DNA of 64,000 nt from NCBI GenBank assembly GCA_033439255.1, contig CM065883.1:1426001-1490000 (forward strand), written 5' to 3'. The DNA comes from Hericium rajendrae (lineage: Eukaryota; Basidiomycota; Agaricomycetes; Russulales; Hericiaceae). Positions 23,015 to 35,187 of the stretch are shown one piece after another. Made by a program: the position numbers and the translations under genes. The notes under the pieces were generated by a model. It saw nothing but the letters and a program-made list of their open reading frames with translations, was not told where the DNA came from and made no database searches. Numbering within the stretch: the first letter of the stretch is position 1; every line of letters starts with the position of its first letter.

Positions 23015-23507
23015 GATGCTTGATCCAGTGCTCAGCGCGAATGTCACGATGCTTGTGCTCGACTTCTACCATTATGTAGCACGTCTACCCGCAGTATCTA
23101 CCTGCAGATTTCCTTCGAACGGGGTGTTTGAAATGTACTTAGCAGAATGATGATACATGCTGAATTGAGGAAACATCTAGTCACAAAGAGCAGGAATATT
23201 GCCGCGCTACTACTAGTAAATGCAGAAAAAAAAATTATGAAGACAAGGCTCAGAGCAAGCTGAGGGCTGAAAAATTGGTAAAGCGGCATTGATGTGAGGG
23301 CAGTACACGGAACGCCCTAGTAAAAGGCGAGGGCGTTGTCTGTTTGTACTGCCCTCTGCCGCTGATAACTGTTGCCCATTTGGGGACGCCATCAAAGGAC
23401 TTTTGCATTTCTTTCAGGCGACGGGTTTCAGGCACAACGCGCGTCTGTCACGTCTTGGCACTTGCTTTCGTCTACTCAGGCTTGAGCTACTACTAACTCT
23501 GCTCAAT
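23015..23507. other. intergenic stretch upstream of METTL3
   Basis: No gene seen. ACGCGCGT, an MCB-like palindrome, lies at 23437-23444, 63-70 bp before the METTL3 ATG. Confidence 0.45.
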
Positions 23508-25494
23508 ATGTCGGATGACCAGCTCAAGCTCGTCGCAGCCGCTGTCATCTTCTCCTTATTCTCCTCGTCCGAGGTCTCGACACCAATCAGCTCCCTGGAA
23601 TTGCTTACCAACGTCATATCTCATGGTCCTCCTGACCGGCTGTTCGACACTGGACCTGCCCCCTCGTTCAGGCTCACGGATCTCTCGCGCTTCGACATTA
23701 TTCTCGAGTCGTTATCGACGCATTGGGACCATGGATCTATGACCGTTCTGCGAGACGAGACAGGCGTCACGGTCATGGACGTGCAGCTCGGCTCTGGGAG
23801 CAAAGCCGGACCAGGTTCCCCGTCTGCGGGGAACGCCAGGAAACGGAAGCGAATCGTAGATGAGGAGGCAGATTCGGCCGCAGGTAGCGACGAGGAGCCT
23901 GAAGACGTATACGAAGACGTCAGGCGGCCGGTCTCAGCCTTGGAGAGCCTTGGTAAGGAGCTGAAGGAGGTCTATTCACTCCTTCAGAAGAGCACCGCCA
24001 AGGGCAGGCTGCTTGCTGAGCAGGTATGTCTATCATAGTCTCGTCGAAGGTCGTATGGAAGTTGGAATTGGCTCTAGTTCCACTCCACCGACACGGCCTT
24101 CGAGCCCATATGTCCTCATATTACCAAGGACGAATGCATCAAGTCCCGGATGTCGTCTACCACGCCTAATCCCGGTCACTGCAGCCTCATACATTTCCGC
24201 CCGCTCATCCGACCCCATACCGACCCTGCTCTCGGGCACTGCTCGTACTTGAACACCTGTTATTCCGAGCCCACATATGCTCAGTCTCCGTCGATCCCTC
24301 CGCTTCCATCCGCCAATGCCCAGATGAACGCTCAATGGCCGAAACCGCAGCTTCCGTCCGGTCTTGGTGCGGGCGGGAGAGGCAAGGAGAAGGCACCCTG
24401 CCGTTATCTGCATTATGAGGTTGACTGGGACCCCGCTGATGCGGCGAAGGAGGGGCCGAAGGACAACCGACCCTTGAAGAAGCCATTCCGGCTGGAAATT
24501 GGGCTTGGACCGTCGGGAAAGCTGGCCGCACCTGTGAGTAGATTCTAGTCGGGTTCCCCTGTTCGTAGCTCTTATATGCTTCTCGCAGCTCCCTCCCCAA
24601 TGGATAAGCTGTGACGTCCGCAAGTTCGACTGCTCTGTCCTTGGGAAGTTTCATGTCATCATGGCGGACCCTCCGTGGGACATTCACATGAGCGTGAGTG
24701 GTATTGCACGGCGGTGTCGTGGTTATATACTGACATTGCATTTGCCAGTTGCCATACGGCACAATGACAGACGATGAGATGCGAGCTATGCCCATACCCG
24801 CGTTACAGGACGAAGGGCTCCTTTTCCTCTGGGTCACCGGTCGTGCCATGGAAGTCGGCCGTGAATGCCTCCGCCACTGGGGCTACACTCGCGTCGACGA
24901 AGTAATCTGGGTCAAAACGAACCAGGTATTTCACAAACTGTCTTCCTAAACATGCCATGAGTGCTGACTATACCCAACTACCTCAGTTGCAACGCGTCAT
25001 CCGCACAGGTCGCACAGGTCATTGGCTCAATCACACGAAGGAGCACATGCTGGTTGGTGTCAAGACGAAGATCGACGAGAAAGGGAACCTTGTGTTCCCG
25101 TCCTGGGCGAACCGCGGCCTCGACACGGATGTGATCGTGTCTGAAGTGCGAGAGACGAGTCGCAAGCCCGATGAGGTCTACGGGCTCATCGAGCGCATGT
25201 GCCCAGGCGGACGCAAGATCGAGATTTTCGGCAGGAGGCACAACACCAGGCCAGGGTAAGTACCGCTGGGTTGTACCACGCATTGTATCTGTTGGCTGAC
25301 TCTGATTTCGCACAGGTGGCTCACGCTTGGCAATCAGCTGGGCGGAGACCAGATATACGAAGAAGACTTGATAGCGAGGATGAAAGAGAAGTCAGTGGTT
25401 ACGCGCTTCCTTCCGTGCCACGACTAACACCAAGATTAGATATCCCGAGCGGACGATTAACGTACCAGTGGGGAACCAACAGATGCAGCGCTGA
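23508..25494 (+). CDS. IME4: mRNA N6-adenosine methyltransferase (METTL3/IME4)
   Basis: Catalytic subunit of the m6A writer, which methylates adenosine in mRNA using SAM. Seven phase-consistent exons (24023/24078, 24533/24589, 24693/24749, 24925/24987, 25255/25316, 25390/25440) give 550 residues. The N-terminal third includes an NLS-like RKRKR. The CCCH zinc-finger region has CPHITKDEC...CSLIH and CSYLNTC...CRYLH. The MT-A70 domain has the catalytic [10 protein letters not shown] (DPPW near residue 351), [47 protein letters not shown] and a [16 protein letters not shown]-terminus. The catalytic tetrad is intact. The second zinc finger has an insert of about 46 residues. This is METTL3 rather than METTL14, because DPPW is preserved. 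Confidence 0.95.
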
Positions 25495-25729
25495 TGGCCA
25501 TTCATGTACAGCTAGATGTATTCGTTGTATTTCTATCTTCGTTTCGCTTTCTCGGACAATCATGATGTAGACTATTGTAGCAACCTTCCCCTTTTCTGAA
25601 CTGGCGGTTTCATACTATGCCAATGACCATTACTGTAAATTACATGTTTCTGATGCTCAAGGACGTTCGTGCGCAGCTCTCTCCGACTCTCAATGTAGTA
25701 CCGCTCATCCACAGCCTGCCCCCGCTCTT

Positions 25730-26509
25730 TCAAGGCAGCACCTCCTTCCCCGCCCAATCCCAGATCCTCCCTCTCTGCGTTGTATCCAACCCATTCACCA
25801 CATCAATGACCCTCTGCGCCGCATACTCCGGCCCAAACAGCTTGTCCTCCGGCACGCCGCGCCAAAACTCCCGGCTCAACTCTGTCTTGACCGTCCCGGG
25901 GTGCACGCCCACGCACATCGCGTTCCCCTTCTTCATCTGCAGCTGCAGATCGAACGTCTTCACGACCTGATTCAGCGCCGCCTTGGACGCGCGGTACGAG
26001 TACCACCCCCCGCGGCGGTTGTCCGACACGGACCCGACGCGCGCGGACACGTGCACCCAGCGCGCGAGCTCGGTGCCCTTCGCCGCGGCGCCGCTGGGCA
26101 GGAAGCGCGCGAAGTGCTTGATGAGCAGCAGGTGCGCGATGACGTTCGTCTGGAAGGTCTGCAGCAGCACCGCGGGGTCGAGGTCCGCGGAGTGCTTCTC
26201 CGCGTGCAGGACGCCGCCGGTGAGGAACGCGGTGTGCAGGTGCGCGTTGGGCGCGGGGAGCGTGTCCGCGAGGTGCTGTGCGGCGGCAGCGATGCTTGGC
26301 TCGTCGAGGAGGTCGAGGCGGAGGAGCATCAGGCGCGCGGGGTCGACGTCCGGGAGCGGCTGCAGGATGGTGGCGCTCACGGACGCGGGGGTGCCGGAGC
26401 GGTGCGTTGCGTACACGGGGAAGTCGGTCGTGCGGAGGAAATGTCTGGTGAGAGCGAGCGAGAGGCCGCGGGTCGCGGGCGTGACGAGGACGAAAGGATT
26501 GGGTGGCAT
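25730..26509 (-). CDS. short-chain dehydrogenase/reductase
   Basis: Intronless NAD(P)H-dependent SDR of 259 residues. The Rossmann start is FVLVTPATRGLSLALTRHF, a variant of TGxxxGxG. The acidic DLLDE follows the third strand. The catalytic motif is YSYRASKAALNQVVK (Tyr-x3-Lys) after WVHVSARVGS. PGTVKTELSREFW resembles the region seen in C-factor/CsgA-like carbonyl reductases. The substrate cannot be told. The ATG at 26509 (MPPNPFVLV) places the nucleotide-binding strand at the usual distance; the frame is open upstream but has no motif. GC content is high at third positions. Confidence 0.85.
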   Translation of the reverse strand: MPPNPFVLVTPATRGLSLALTRHFLRTTDFPVYATHRSGTPASVSATILQPLPDVDPARLMLLRLDLLDEPSIAAAAQHLADTLPAPNAHLHTAFLTGGVLHAEKHSADLDPAVLLQTFQTNVIAHLLLIKHFARFLPSGAAAKGTELARWVHVSARVGSVSDNRRGGWYSYRASKAALNQVVKTFDLQLQMKKGNAMCVGVHPGTVKTELSREFWRGVPEDKLFGPEYAAQRVIDVVNGLDTTQRGRIWDWAGKEVLP

Positions 26510-26840
26510 GTTCAGATACGTGGGCGTGAACGTTGATGGTCGTGAGCAGATCGAACCCGCACTCTGCGAACTTCTTATAAGGAACCTGTAAATTGGAATG
26601 CATCCGCGTGATGAAGAATCTTTGGAATGTGAGACGTCGTGTAATGGCTTGAAGTTGCCCAAGCGGGCAGATCAAGGCCATCACGGACACCCTAGTCCAT
26701 ATCCATCACCCAGTGCCTCAATTCCAAAAAAAGATTACCATATTCCCTGAAAATTACATCGATATATCACATCTAGAGCATGAACGGCCGTATAAAGCAT
26801 GAGCGCCGGATCGAATGCTGCACCATCTATACTACAACCA
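26510..26840. other. intergenic stretch
   Basis: Promoter side of the SDR gene and 3' flank of the hydrolase gene, both on the minus strand. No other feature seen. Confidence 0.4.
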
Positions 26841-28460
26841 TTATTCCCGGTGGTCGAGTTCCTTCACGAGGAGCTTATTAACAGCCTTCGCGTTGTCCAG
26901 GTATACTGCACAGACGTAATTATCAGCATTGCGTGTCGACGACGAGGTGATTGAACTTTACCATGGTGCCCGGCATGGGGAACCACGTACATGCGGCCCT
27001 TGTCGTTTCCGGCTGCGCGCATGTTGTCTATGGATTGCACACCGCCTTCTGGGTCCATCCAATCATGCTCTCCGTCTACGAATCACTTAGTCCTCATGAG
27101 GATGAGCAGAGGTCTGAAACTTACATATGAAAGTAACGGGTATCTTGAGCTTTGCTATTCTATCGACGAGAGGCATGCGCGCGTGAGCACCTGGAGCTAA
27201 GATATGGGCTTGCAGAGAGCAGGAGTGAGACTAGATGCATGTAAAGAGGGTGAGCTACTCACAGATACAGTATTCGCCAGAACCCTTGGCAAGAGATATA
27301 TTCGTCAGGTATTCGTGCATCTCGCGGCACTGCTCTTCGCCAAGGGCAGAGAATCTACGACTGGAGTACTGAGCAGAGAACAATCAATTTCCGACGCACG
27401 AACACTGCAGAGCAGCAAGGGCGACAGACCTTGCCGACAAGCATCGGGCCCCAGAACACAGCCGAACGCGCGACCTGGAAAGGGCTCCATCCCTCCTCCC
27501 ACAGATACGTGAATAGTTTCTGTGTCCTCGTCAGCTTACGCTTCTTCTCCTCCTGCTCCTCTCGCAAGTGCTCGACGCGCCCGGCCGTCGCCGCCTCCGG
27601 ATCCTCGGACCCGCTCATCTGCTCGTCCGTGATCTCGCGCGACGGCTGCGTGAGGTTGTTCGGATCGCGCGGCACGCCCGCGGGCGAAAGCAGCACGAGC
27701 TTGCTCACGCGCTCCGGGTAGCGCAGCGCGTACACGACGCTGAAGTACCCGCCGAGCGAGTGCCCGACGAGCGTCATCTTGTCGATGCCCATGCGCTCGC
27801 GCCACTGCTCGAGCGAGTCGACGAAGAACGACTCGGCTTCGTGCACGCGCCCGGCGATGTCGTCGCGCTTGGCCTTGATGCTAAAGGACGGCCGCGCGGA
27901 GCGGCCCATGCCGAGCCAGTCGAGGGCGAAGACGGAGGAGCCGCGCGAGCCGGCCCAGTTTGCGAGGGCTGGGAAGTTGAAAAAATAGAATCCGAGACCG
28001 GCACCGTATCCGTGGAGCATGATGGCAGGGGGTGGTGCATCGGGGGATGGAGAGGTCGAGGTGATAGAGAGTGTGTTAAGATAGTGCTTCGGGTCGGCGA
28101 GGGTGACTTTGGAGCTGTGCGAAATGACGGATCCCTCCTCCTGAGAGTGTATTGAAGGTGATGAAGACGAGCGGAAGTAGGGTATTCGTCTGAAGCCATC
28201 CGATGGTAAGTGTGGCCCAGATAGCGAGAACAAAGAGTATTATCTACCGTAATAATCGCTCTTCACTGGCCGCGCCCTCCTTCTCGCCTGCTGACCACCT
28301 ATGGGCAAGATTAGCATCTGCAAATGCCACACCACAGCAAATGGTCTCACCAGCTCTTGACACTAGACAGAAACGAGGAGGGAATCTCCCGGGCCGGCGG
28401 CAAGGGAAGCAGTGAGCTTGATCCGCTTGATGTAGACGCAGTTGCTGCTGCTGCGGCCAT
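26841..28460 (-). CDS. alpha/beta hydrolase, ABHD5/CLD1-like acyltransferase/lipase
   Basis: Lipid-acting alpha/beta hydrolase related to human ABHD4/5 and yeast Cld1, Ict1 and Ecm18. The N-terminus MAAAAATASTSSGSS precedes FLSSVKSWWSAGEKEGAASEERLLRRIPYF, matching the family's Trp-rich leader. Core motifs are IMLHGYGAGLGFYFFNFPAL, FALDWLGMGRSARPSF, the nucleophile elbow VGHSLGGYFSV, the acid region FIYGEHDWMDPEGG and the histidine motif VVPHAGHHVYLDN. Serine is present at the nucleophile position, so it is probably a hydrolase (cardiolipin or lysophospholipid metabolism), unlike human ABHD5, which lacks it. Six introns were traced with consistent phases (for example 28299-28350 and 28190-28247). 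It ends KELDHRE. Confidence 0.88.
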
Positions 28461-29153
28461 GACTCGCGATGAAAGGATGCGTGACGCCAGAGAGGTCTAT
28501 GGGGGAGAGAACGTAGAACTAGTGGCAAGGGGAAGGAAAGAAAGAGAGAGACATGGAGGGCGAGGCTGAGCAGCAGCTTTACGGTGCAGCATGCCGCCGA
28601 GAAACGTCAGCACTTTCCAAACACTTCCTTGTTCCATCCACTGCCCCATCCTAATTAGTCAGCAATCCCATTATCTTCCCAAGACATCCCCCTTCCATTC
28701 ACGAAAATCATAATGAGACAACCGTCCTGAGCTGCAGTTCACAACGAGTGTCGTAACTATTGCACCATTCTCATGCACCCTACCTCTCGACGATGGCAGT
28801 TTAGTCTCAAGATAGCGTCGCCGATCGCTCATATCCCCACGCGAAGAATTTCATGTGAGTGATGAAAGGGTAGCCAAATCTAGAGTTCACAGGTGAGCAG
28901 GCCATGCAGGGCGTGCCCAGACAGACAAGGCTTTGGACTACCATACAGGTCACTACATATGGCAGCTTCTAGTACAGAAGATATTCCGCCTTGACCTGGG
29001 AGGCGTGCAAGGCTGCGAAAAGTCATAATCCGCCATGAGGCTGTCCTGTTACGGATAGAAAATTTTATGGCATTAATTAGATATGTGCACCACCTGCACG
29101 ACACATGAGAATCAGCGAAAGAACGCCTTCCGCGCAACGGCGATGGACGCACC
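28461..29153. other. intergenic stretch of about 690 bp
   Basis: Promoter region of the hydrolase gene and 3' flank of uS11m. No gene or RNA recognised. Confidence 0.4.
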
Positions 29154-29789
29154 TCACAACCTCCGCGTCTTCCTCGCCCGTGTCCCGCCAACCTTAATCG
29201 GCGTGTTGTCCGTCAGCCGGCTCACCCGCGGCCTGATCGTCTCGCCCTCGCTCGTCATCAGCGCGCGGTACACGGCATCGCGCCCCGGCCCAAAGCCCTT
29301 GAACAGCATCTCCACGCGCAGGCCCGGCATCTGCTCGACGAGCTGCTCGACGCGCTTGAACGCGCGCACCGCGCACTGGTACGCCGCCTCGTACCCCGCG
29401 CGGTTCACGCCCTTGAATCCGCAGAGGCCGCCTGAGAACGCGCCGCCGCGCACGGTCGCGCCTGTTTCGTCCGTGACGTTGACGAGCGTGTTGTTCGGCG
29501 TGCAGCGGAAGTGGACGTGGTACTGGACGAGGTCGAACGGCGAGGAGCCGTGGCGCTCCGACGCCTTGATAGGGTTCTCGATGGCTTTCGGCCAGGCTGC
29601 GGTCGGCGGGCCGCCGTCGTCTTCGGGCAGTATGTTTTGTGAGGTGGGCAGGTCGTTTACGGGTGTCGGGCGGGGTGGGACGATCTCCTGGCAGCGGACC
29701 GCGGCAGTCGAGAGGGTGGCGCGTGCATAGCGTTTTAATGTAGACGAGGTAGATGCACGGGCAGCTGCCCGGAGAAATGACAGAGACAT
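29154..29789 (-). CDS. MRPS18: mitochondrial ribosomal protein uS11m
   Basis: Small-subunit mitoribosomal protein of the bacterial S11 family. A single exon encodes 211 residues. The N-terminus MSLSFLRAAARASTSSTLKRYARATLS is a mitochondrial presequence. The S11 domain includes YHVHFRCTPNNTLVNVTDETG, VRGGAFSGGLCGFKG, AAYQCAVRAFKR, RVEMLFKGFGPGRDAVYRAL and the C-terminal DNTPIKVGGTRARKTRRL, which matches the S11 decoding-site tail. It is divergent from QCR9, 149 bp apart. The yeast counterpart is MRPS18. Confidence 0.92.
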   Translation of the reverse strand: MSLSFLRAAARASTSSTLKRYARATLSTAAVRCQEIVPPRPTPVNDLPTSQNILPEDDGGPPTAAWPKAIENPIKASERHGSSPFDLVQYHVHFRCTPNNTLVNVTDETGATVRGGAFSGGLCGFKGVNRAGYEAAYQCAVRAFKRVEQLVEQMPGLRVEMLFKGFGPGRDAVYRALMTSEGETIRPRVSRLTDNTPIKVGGTRARKTRRL

Positions 29790-29938
29790 GGCGGAGGACG
29801 AGAGTGTCTGTTCACTACCGACAGCGTAACGCGAAGCGCGTCGCGAGAAATATTGAAACTCCGCTCCCACCCGTGTTCGGAGGCAAGCGGAGGGCGCGTA
29901 ACAAGCACATCCATCCTCGACGTCCATCACTGCAAAAC
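29790..29938. promoter_or_regulatory. bidirectional promoter of uS11m and QCR9
   Basis: Only 149 bp separate the two divergent start codons, so both mitochondrial genes must share this region. No clear TATA box was seen. Confidence 0.55.
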
Positions 29939-30286
29939 ATGTCGGTGAGCACGCCCTGACCCTCTGCCTCCACGCAGCACTGACCCTCATAACAGCTCGC
30001 CAGCGCATTCTACAACGCGGTCGCAAAGCGCAACAGTGAGCCTGCCGCTGCCGCGCTGTCACCGCGCTCTGCATGCTGACCCTTCTTAGGTGTCTATGTG
30101 TCGACCATCTTTGTGACTGCATTTGCATTCACCGTCGGCTTTGACGTCGGCGTCAACTCTTTCTACGACCGCTGGAACCGCGGGGTGCGTTTTTGCCGTG
30201 TTCTGCCGAGTTCATGCCTGAAGCAGTGTGACGTGCAGAAACAATGGAAGGATATCCGCGATAAATACGCCGAGAAGGAAGAGTAG
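29939..30286 (+). CDS. QCR9: cytochrome bc1 complex subunit 9
   Basis: Small single-pass subunit of respiratory complex III (UQCR10 family), 62 residues from four exons (29939-29944, 29996-30035, 30090-30184, 30239-30286). The first exon holds only two codons. The sequence ASAFYNAVAKRNSVYVSTIFVTAF has the family's KRN(S)V(Y/F)V motif and membrane helix. It then reads FYDRWNRGKQWKDIRDKYAEKEE, matching the conserved NxGKxWKD tail. All splice phases agree. Confidence 0.92.
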
Positions 30287-30865
30287 ACCTGTGCCCACTC
30301 CTAGCTGTCCTTTGTCTACCCTATCGACATTATAGAAGGTGCCTTTCTCTAAGCAGCCTTTGTCTGAGCGTATGTTGCCTCCGGAACCTATGCTCATCAA
30401 AGTCGTCTTCCCCTCGTCCGAGCGGAAAATACGCCAACCGTAGTCGTGAACATACCTGCGGCCATCGACTGCCCGTCGAACAAACGCATTGAAAAAGTCA
30501 TTTACATTTTCCACAACCAGGCTGTCAAGGCCTCTATATACAGTCTGAACTCTCGACACGCTGATCCCGCCGGAGGATCCACCCACAAAAGCAACCAGAA
30601 GGCAGAAAAATATACAGTACTCATTTCGTGGCTTTAATATACTACATGCGATTGAATCGGGAACCATTATCGGAATGCTATGTAGAAGAGAGGGGAGTTC
30701 GGAAACCAGATCGCCATGCGCCAGTACGGATGAATATGGACAAGACCACGAAAAAGAAACAAAGAAACGGAAACTCGAGAAGTCGTGTGCGAACTTGATA
30801 TGGAGCATGCAATGAGCAGACAGGGTAATAATGCCAGAAACAAACACCAATGCCGAAACACGCAA
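30287..30865. other. convergent intergenic region
   Basis: 3' flanks of QCR9 (plus) and KCS1 (minus). AT-richer than the coding parts. No gene recognised, although one minus-strand frame is open through much of it. Confidence 0.4.
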
Positions 30866-33800
30866 TCACGTCGACAGCATCCCAGGGTCCTCCCCGTCGA
30901 CCTCGCCCGCGCTCGCGGACCCAAAGATCTCCTCGAAGATCTGTTTGCCCTCGACCGGCAACGGCGGCAGCTGGTCCTTCACCGCGCGCGGATCGTCGCG
31001 CGAGCGCTTGATCCGGCGGATGCGCTCGTCGTTCCAGATCTTCTCGAGCGACGCCGCGATGTTCTTCAGCCCGAACAGGAACCCGCGGTCGGGCTGCTCG
31101 GGGTAGTGCGGCGGGAAGCGCGCGTAGAGCAGCCCCGTCTCGGGGTCGACGTCCGCCTGGTAGCCCTTCCCGCTCAGCACCTCCTGCGTCGCGCGCGCGT
31201 CCATGTCCGCCGGGTACGGCAGCCAGTCGCGCCCCGTCGTCATGTGCGCAAAGTCGACGATGCGGATGTCGACCTCGCCGCGCCGCCGCTTGCGGCTGCT
31301 GCGCTGCGCGACGGGCCCGCCGAGCAGGTCCTCGCTGTGCGAGCGCCGGAGCGGCGGGCGGTCGGCTTGCGGGGCGGCAGCGCGTCGCGCGCGGGATTGC
31401 CGCTCGAGCGACTCGCCACGTTTGCTGCGCGACGAGGGGTGCTCGAGCACGGCGCTGCGGAGTGACTCTTGCACCTCGCGGTCGCCGTCGTAGATAAGCA
31501 GCAGACTGCAGCCGTAGAAGCGGTACCCTTGAGGCGGTTGATGATGCGCGCCAGGCTGTACAGCTTGCTGAGGATGCTCGGGATGTGATACGCCATGAGC
31601 TTATCCCCGTTGTGCAGGAATGACGCGAGGACGGAAGGGAAGTCTTCCGTCTTGACCTCGCGCCCTTGGTACTTGTCCTGAGTCACATACGACTGCGTTT
31701 TGTGATTCCACACCTGAAACAGACAGACAACATGTCAGACGCTGAAGACAGATCAATTGAAAAGATGAAAATGGGGAAGTGCCAGCTGGGCTAATGCGCC
31801 CCAATACAAAACAGGCGAATACAGGCTCCGGGCTACAGCGCCTAGACAGGACTGAATAAAAAGTGACACTCACCTGCATTCCGCACACTCTGACCCCCAG
31901 CGTTCTGCTGGTCGTTCGGTCGCACTTCTTCCGCTGGCTTTTTTCTTCGCAGGCGTCGCGTCCATCCCATACTGCCGCGTGCCCATCTTCAAGTCCAGCA
32001 CGCACGGGATCTTGAGCCGCCCGGTCAGGTCCTCCATAAGGATGAAGTGGTTCTGGCGGGTGATGCACTCGTCCTCATGCGCGTCGGCGAAGTGGATTGT
32101 ACACGGTGCGCCGCCGCCGAAGCGCAGCGGGACGTTCAGGGCCTCGAGCGACTGCGAGCGGCTGCGCCGCTGGACGAGCGCGCTTTCCTTCAGCTCGCCC
32201 TCGCTCGCCGCGCGCTCCAAGCCCAGCAGCTCCGGCTCGAAATCAAAGATCACGCCTTCCGCCGCGCCCTCCGGGCTCGTCTCGCCCTGCTCCCGACCAG
32301 CTGCCTCGGCCGTCTTCCGCTCCTCCTCAAACGCCTCCAGGCGCACCATGCTCGCCATGTTCTCCTCGCTCTGCACGCGCCGCAGCGGCTGCGCACCCTC
32401 GCCCTCCCTCTGCTCGCCAACGCCCTCCTCCTCTTTCAGCCGCTCGACCCGACTCAGCCTCTTCCTCCGCATGTACGTCCCGAGGCTCGCGGGCTCTCCC
32501 TCGCCGTCCGCGATGTCGCCCTCGTCCTCAGTCCGCACGCCGCCGCTCCACCGCGCGCCGCGCCGGGGCCGGAAGCGCCGCATGATCGTACTGAAGACGT
32601 GGTCCTTCAGCTTCGTGTTCACTGTCGTCGAGCCGAGCCCGCCGAACCCGGCCGGCGCTAAGCTATACGCATACGGCGTCTCGGAGTGGCATGGGCGCGC
32701 ACAGGGATACGGGTGTGGCGAAGGGCGCGCAGCGACGACGCCGACGTCTGCGACCGTCGCGGTTGTGAGGCCCGGCTGCGTCGGGGCACCTAGCGGGCGC
32801 TGGAGGACGATCGGCGAACTGGCGGGCGTCGCGATGTCTTTGTATGCGTCGCTGGGCGGCACTGCAATACCCAAACTTCGGGAGAGAGGGCTGGGACTGG
32901 GGCTGAGGCTCACGCTGGTGACCGATCTGCCACGGGCGTGGCCAATGAATGGCGTGCCGAGGTCGGGGCTTGACGCAGTCCCTCCCAAGACATTGCGCCT
33001 GAGAGACCTGGGCAGGCTGGCCGTGCGGCCAAGAGAGGCGTATGAAGTCGAGAGAGCACGGCTGCGATGGGCGTTCCGGAGCATCCATTCTGGGATGATA
33101 TGGCGATTGCGATCGAGAACGACCTCAGGAAGCTCCGCCGCTATATCGTCCTCTGCAATGTCTGTGTCTCCGTCGTGCAACTCGGGTGGGGCTGATGCGG
33201 GCGGTTTATGCCTGTGGTGTAGCGGCCCTGACAGCGACGGCGCAGAAATTGTGATACCGGCATGTGTCACTGCCTTGTGCAGCGGCGGACGGGCACAGGT
33301 GGACTCGTAGTCGGAGAGCTTGGGAGAAGACTCGGCGGTGAAAGTTTTCGAGACACGTCGGTAGCTGACGAGCATGACACCGAGATAGCGCGGAATAAAA
33401 TCGAGTAGCGGCGGAGCCTCTCGCTCGACCGCCTCATAGAACAGATTCTCGCGCGACACGAGCGGCTAGTGATAGTCCCAATATGGCATGAGCATTTCTC
33501 TAGTTGAACAGATATGAAGACAACAAACCTTGCACACGGCACGCTTCGTGAATTTGTATATGGAGGTGTGACCCCCGACTTGGTTGCGGAATGGCCTAAG
33601 GGGGATATGAGGCAGCGTTACGTCCGGCCCTGGCACCGACGGGAACTCATCCTCCTCGGCAGCCTCCGTTTCGCCCAAAACGGGCATGAGCACTTCGCCT
33701 TCCTCCTCCTTCCCGCGCACCATCTCGCCAAACCGCTCGACTTCCTCCGTTGTCCAATCGAGAATGGGCTCGGCTTGCCCATAAGCTGGCGATAACGGGA

Positions 33801-35187
33801 GCGGGGACGAGGCCGACGTGCTTGACGTCGGCGTATAGGCCGATCCTTCAGATTCCCAAGCCGATTCGTACTCATCTTCCGACGACCATGGGGTGTATGC
33901 TGTCGGCGCTGCAGCAGAGACGGGGTTCGGAAAAGGGTGAAGGTAGTGAGCATCGTAGGCGGGTGATGGATGAAGGTGCAGGGAGGCACGGTGGGGAGAA
34001 GCCGTTGGCACGGACGGGGTTCGCTCAGGTGGGACTTCAGATGAAGGACCCGGAACAGAAAAGGAAGAAGCAGGTTCGAGCTGCTCAGACGTAAATGGTG
34101 GTGTACGCACAGCTGGCGATCGAGAGGGCAAAGGCGACGGATATCCATGCGTGCGATGGCTCGCAAATGAACCTGCATGAACATCCCGCGATGGAGGCGT
34201 CCTGGAAGATAAATCTGGTTCGGGGTGAGACACCTCGATGGCCACAACACTCTCCTCATAATCAAGCTGTTGCTGCCGATCGCGTGGCCGTCCTCGACTG
34301 TCCTGATGCTGTATAACATCCTTCCGCCACTGTGTCAAGTCAGTCATCGGACTATCCCTTACCGAAGGGTTTCGGTCTTTTCTTCGTACAATCGACTCGC
34401 CATCCCATTCTCGCTCCCTGCCGTTTACGCTGGTGGTGCTCTCGCGCGTCCGAATTCGCTCGAGACCCGTCATACTCTTCTCCCTTCGGATGGCAGCTGT
34501 CTCTCGGTCCGGCCAGTCCGAGCGCTTCACAAACTCAAAACGCGCAGAGCCGACATCGACCTCTGGCGGCTGACGGTGTGAGGCGGTTCTGCGGCGTGAA
34601 GGAGATCCAGCCCTTTGCGTAACGAGGGGCTCGAGCTCCTCCAGGGCGGGTGAGGACACCGACTCCTTAAAGAGCTCCAGGGAATCGGCGACCTTGCGGC
34701 CTTTGGCTGACTGGGGGTGAGAAGACTGGTTAGAGCGATTCTGAGGGGGGCAAGAGGAAGAGGATGATGAAGACGTGGAAGAAGCAGAGCATCCCGAAGA
34801 ACGTCTTGATAAGGGACGGGCGGTCTTCGGAGGAGAGGGACCTGGGATGAGGAAAGGCTCAGAGGAAGATGGATGAGCTGAGGATGAAGGAAGAGTAAGG
34901 GCGCGAGGAGGATTTTTACGCGAGAAGTGCTTTCGGAAAGAAGAGGAAGAAGGGAGAGAGGGACGGTGGTCGGAATCTGTTGGATGAGAGGATCGGTGCG
35001 AGCTTCCGCGGCGTAGCAGGACAGAGGGGGGTAAGAAGACATTGTCGGCGATGTCTTGGTCGGGGCCTGGATAGGGCTCTGGGGTCGGCGAAGAGGGACG
35101 TGTTACGCTATTAGACTCCGGGGGTGAAGGCGGGAATGGGTAGACCCCTTCTGATGGGCGCTGCCGAGCATCGAGGGCAGGACCCAT
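30866..35187 (-). CDS. KCS1: inositol hexakisphosphate kinase
   Basis: Makes diphosphoinositol phosphates (5-IP7) from IP6. About 1,360 residues in three exons (33529-35187, 31874-33465, 30866-31713). The first about 500 residues are Ser/Pro/Arg-rich and disordered. The kinase domain opens at [25 protein letters not shown], then [11 protein letters not shown] and [12 protein letters not shown] long disordered insert follows, then [27 protein letters not shown] with the family PxxxDxKxG motif, then [19 protein letters not shown] and [17 protein letters not shown]. Two apparent one-base losses interrupt it: in the A run read from plus 31939-31944 (between PAKKK and SQRKKC) and in the run at 31526-31528 (between NRLKG and YRFYG). 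Both break universally conserved stretches and look like sequence errors. Confidence 0.92.

Noticed and set aside
30866-31713. KCS1 3' part as two overlapping genes
   Set aside because: Both frames carry consecutive parts of one IP6 kinase domain; a single-base error explains the switch.
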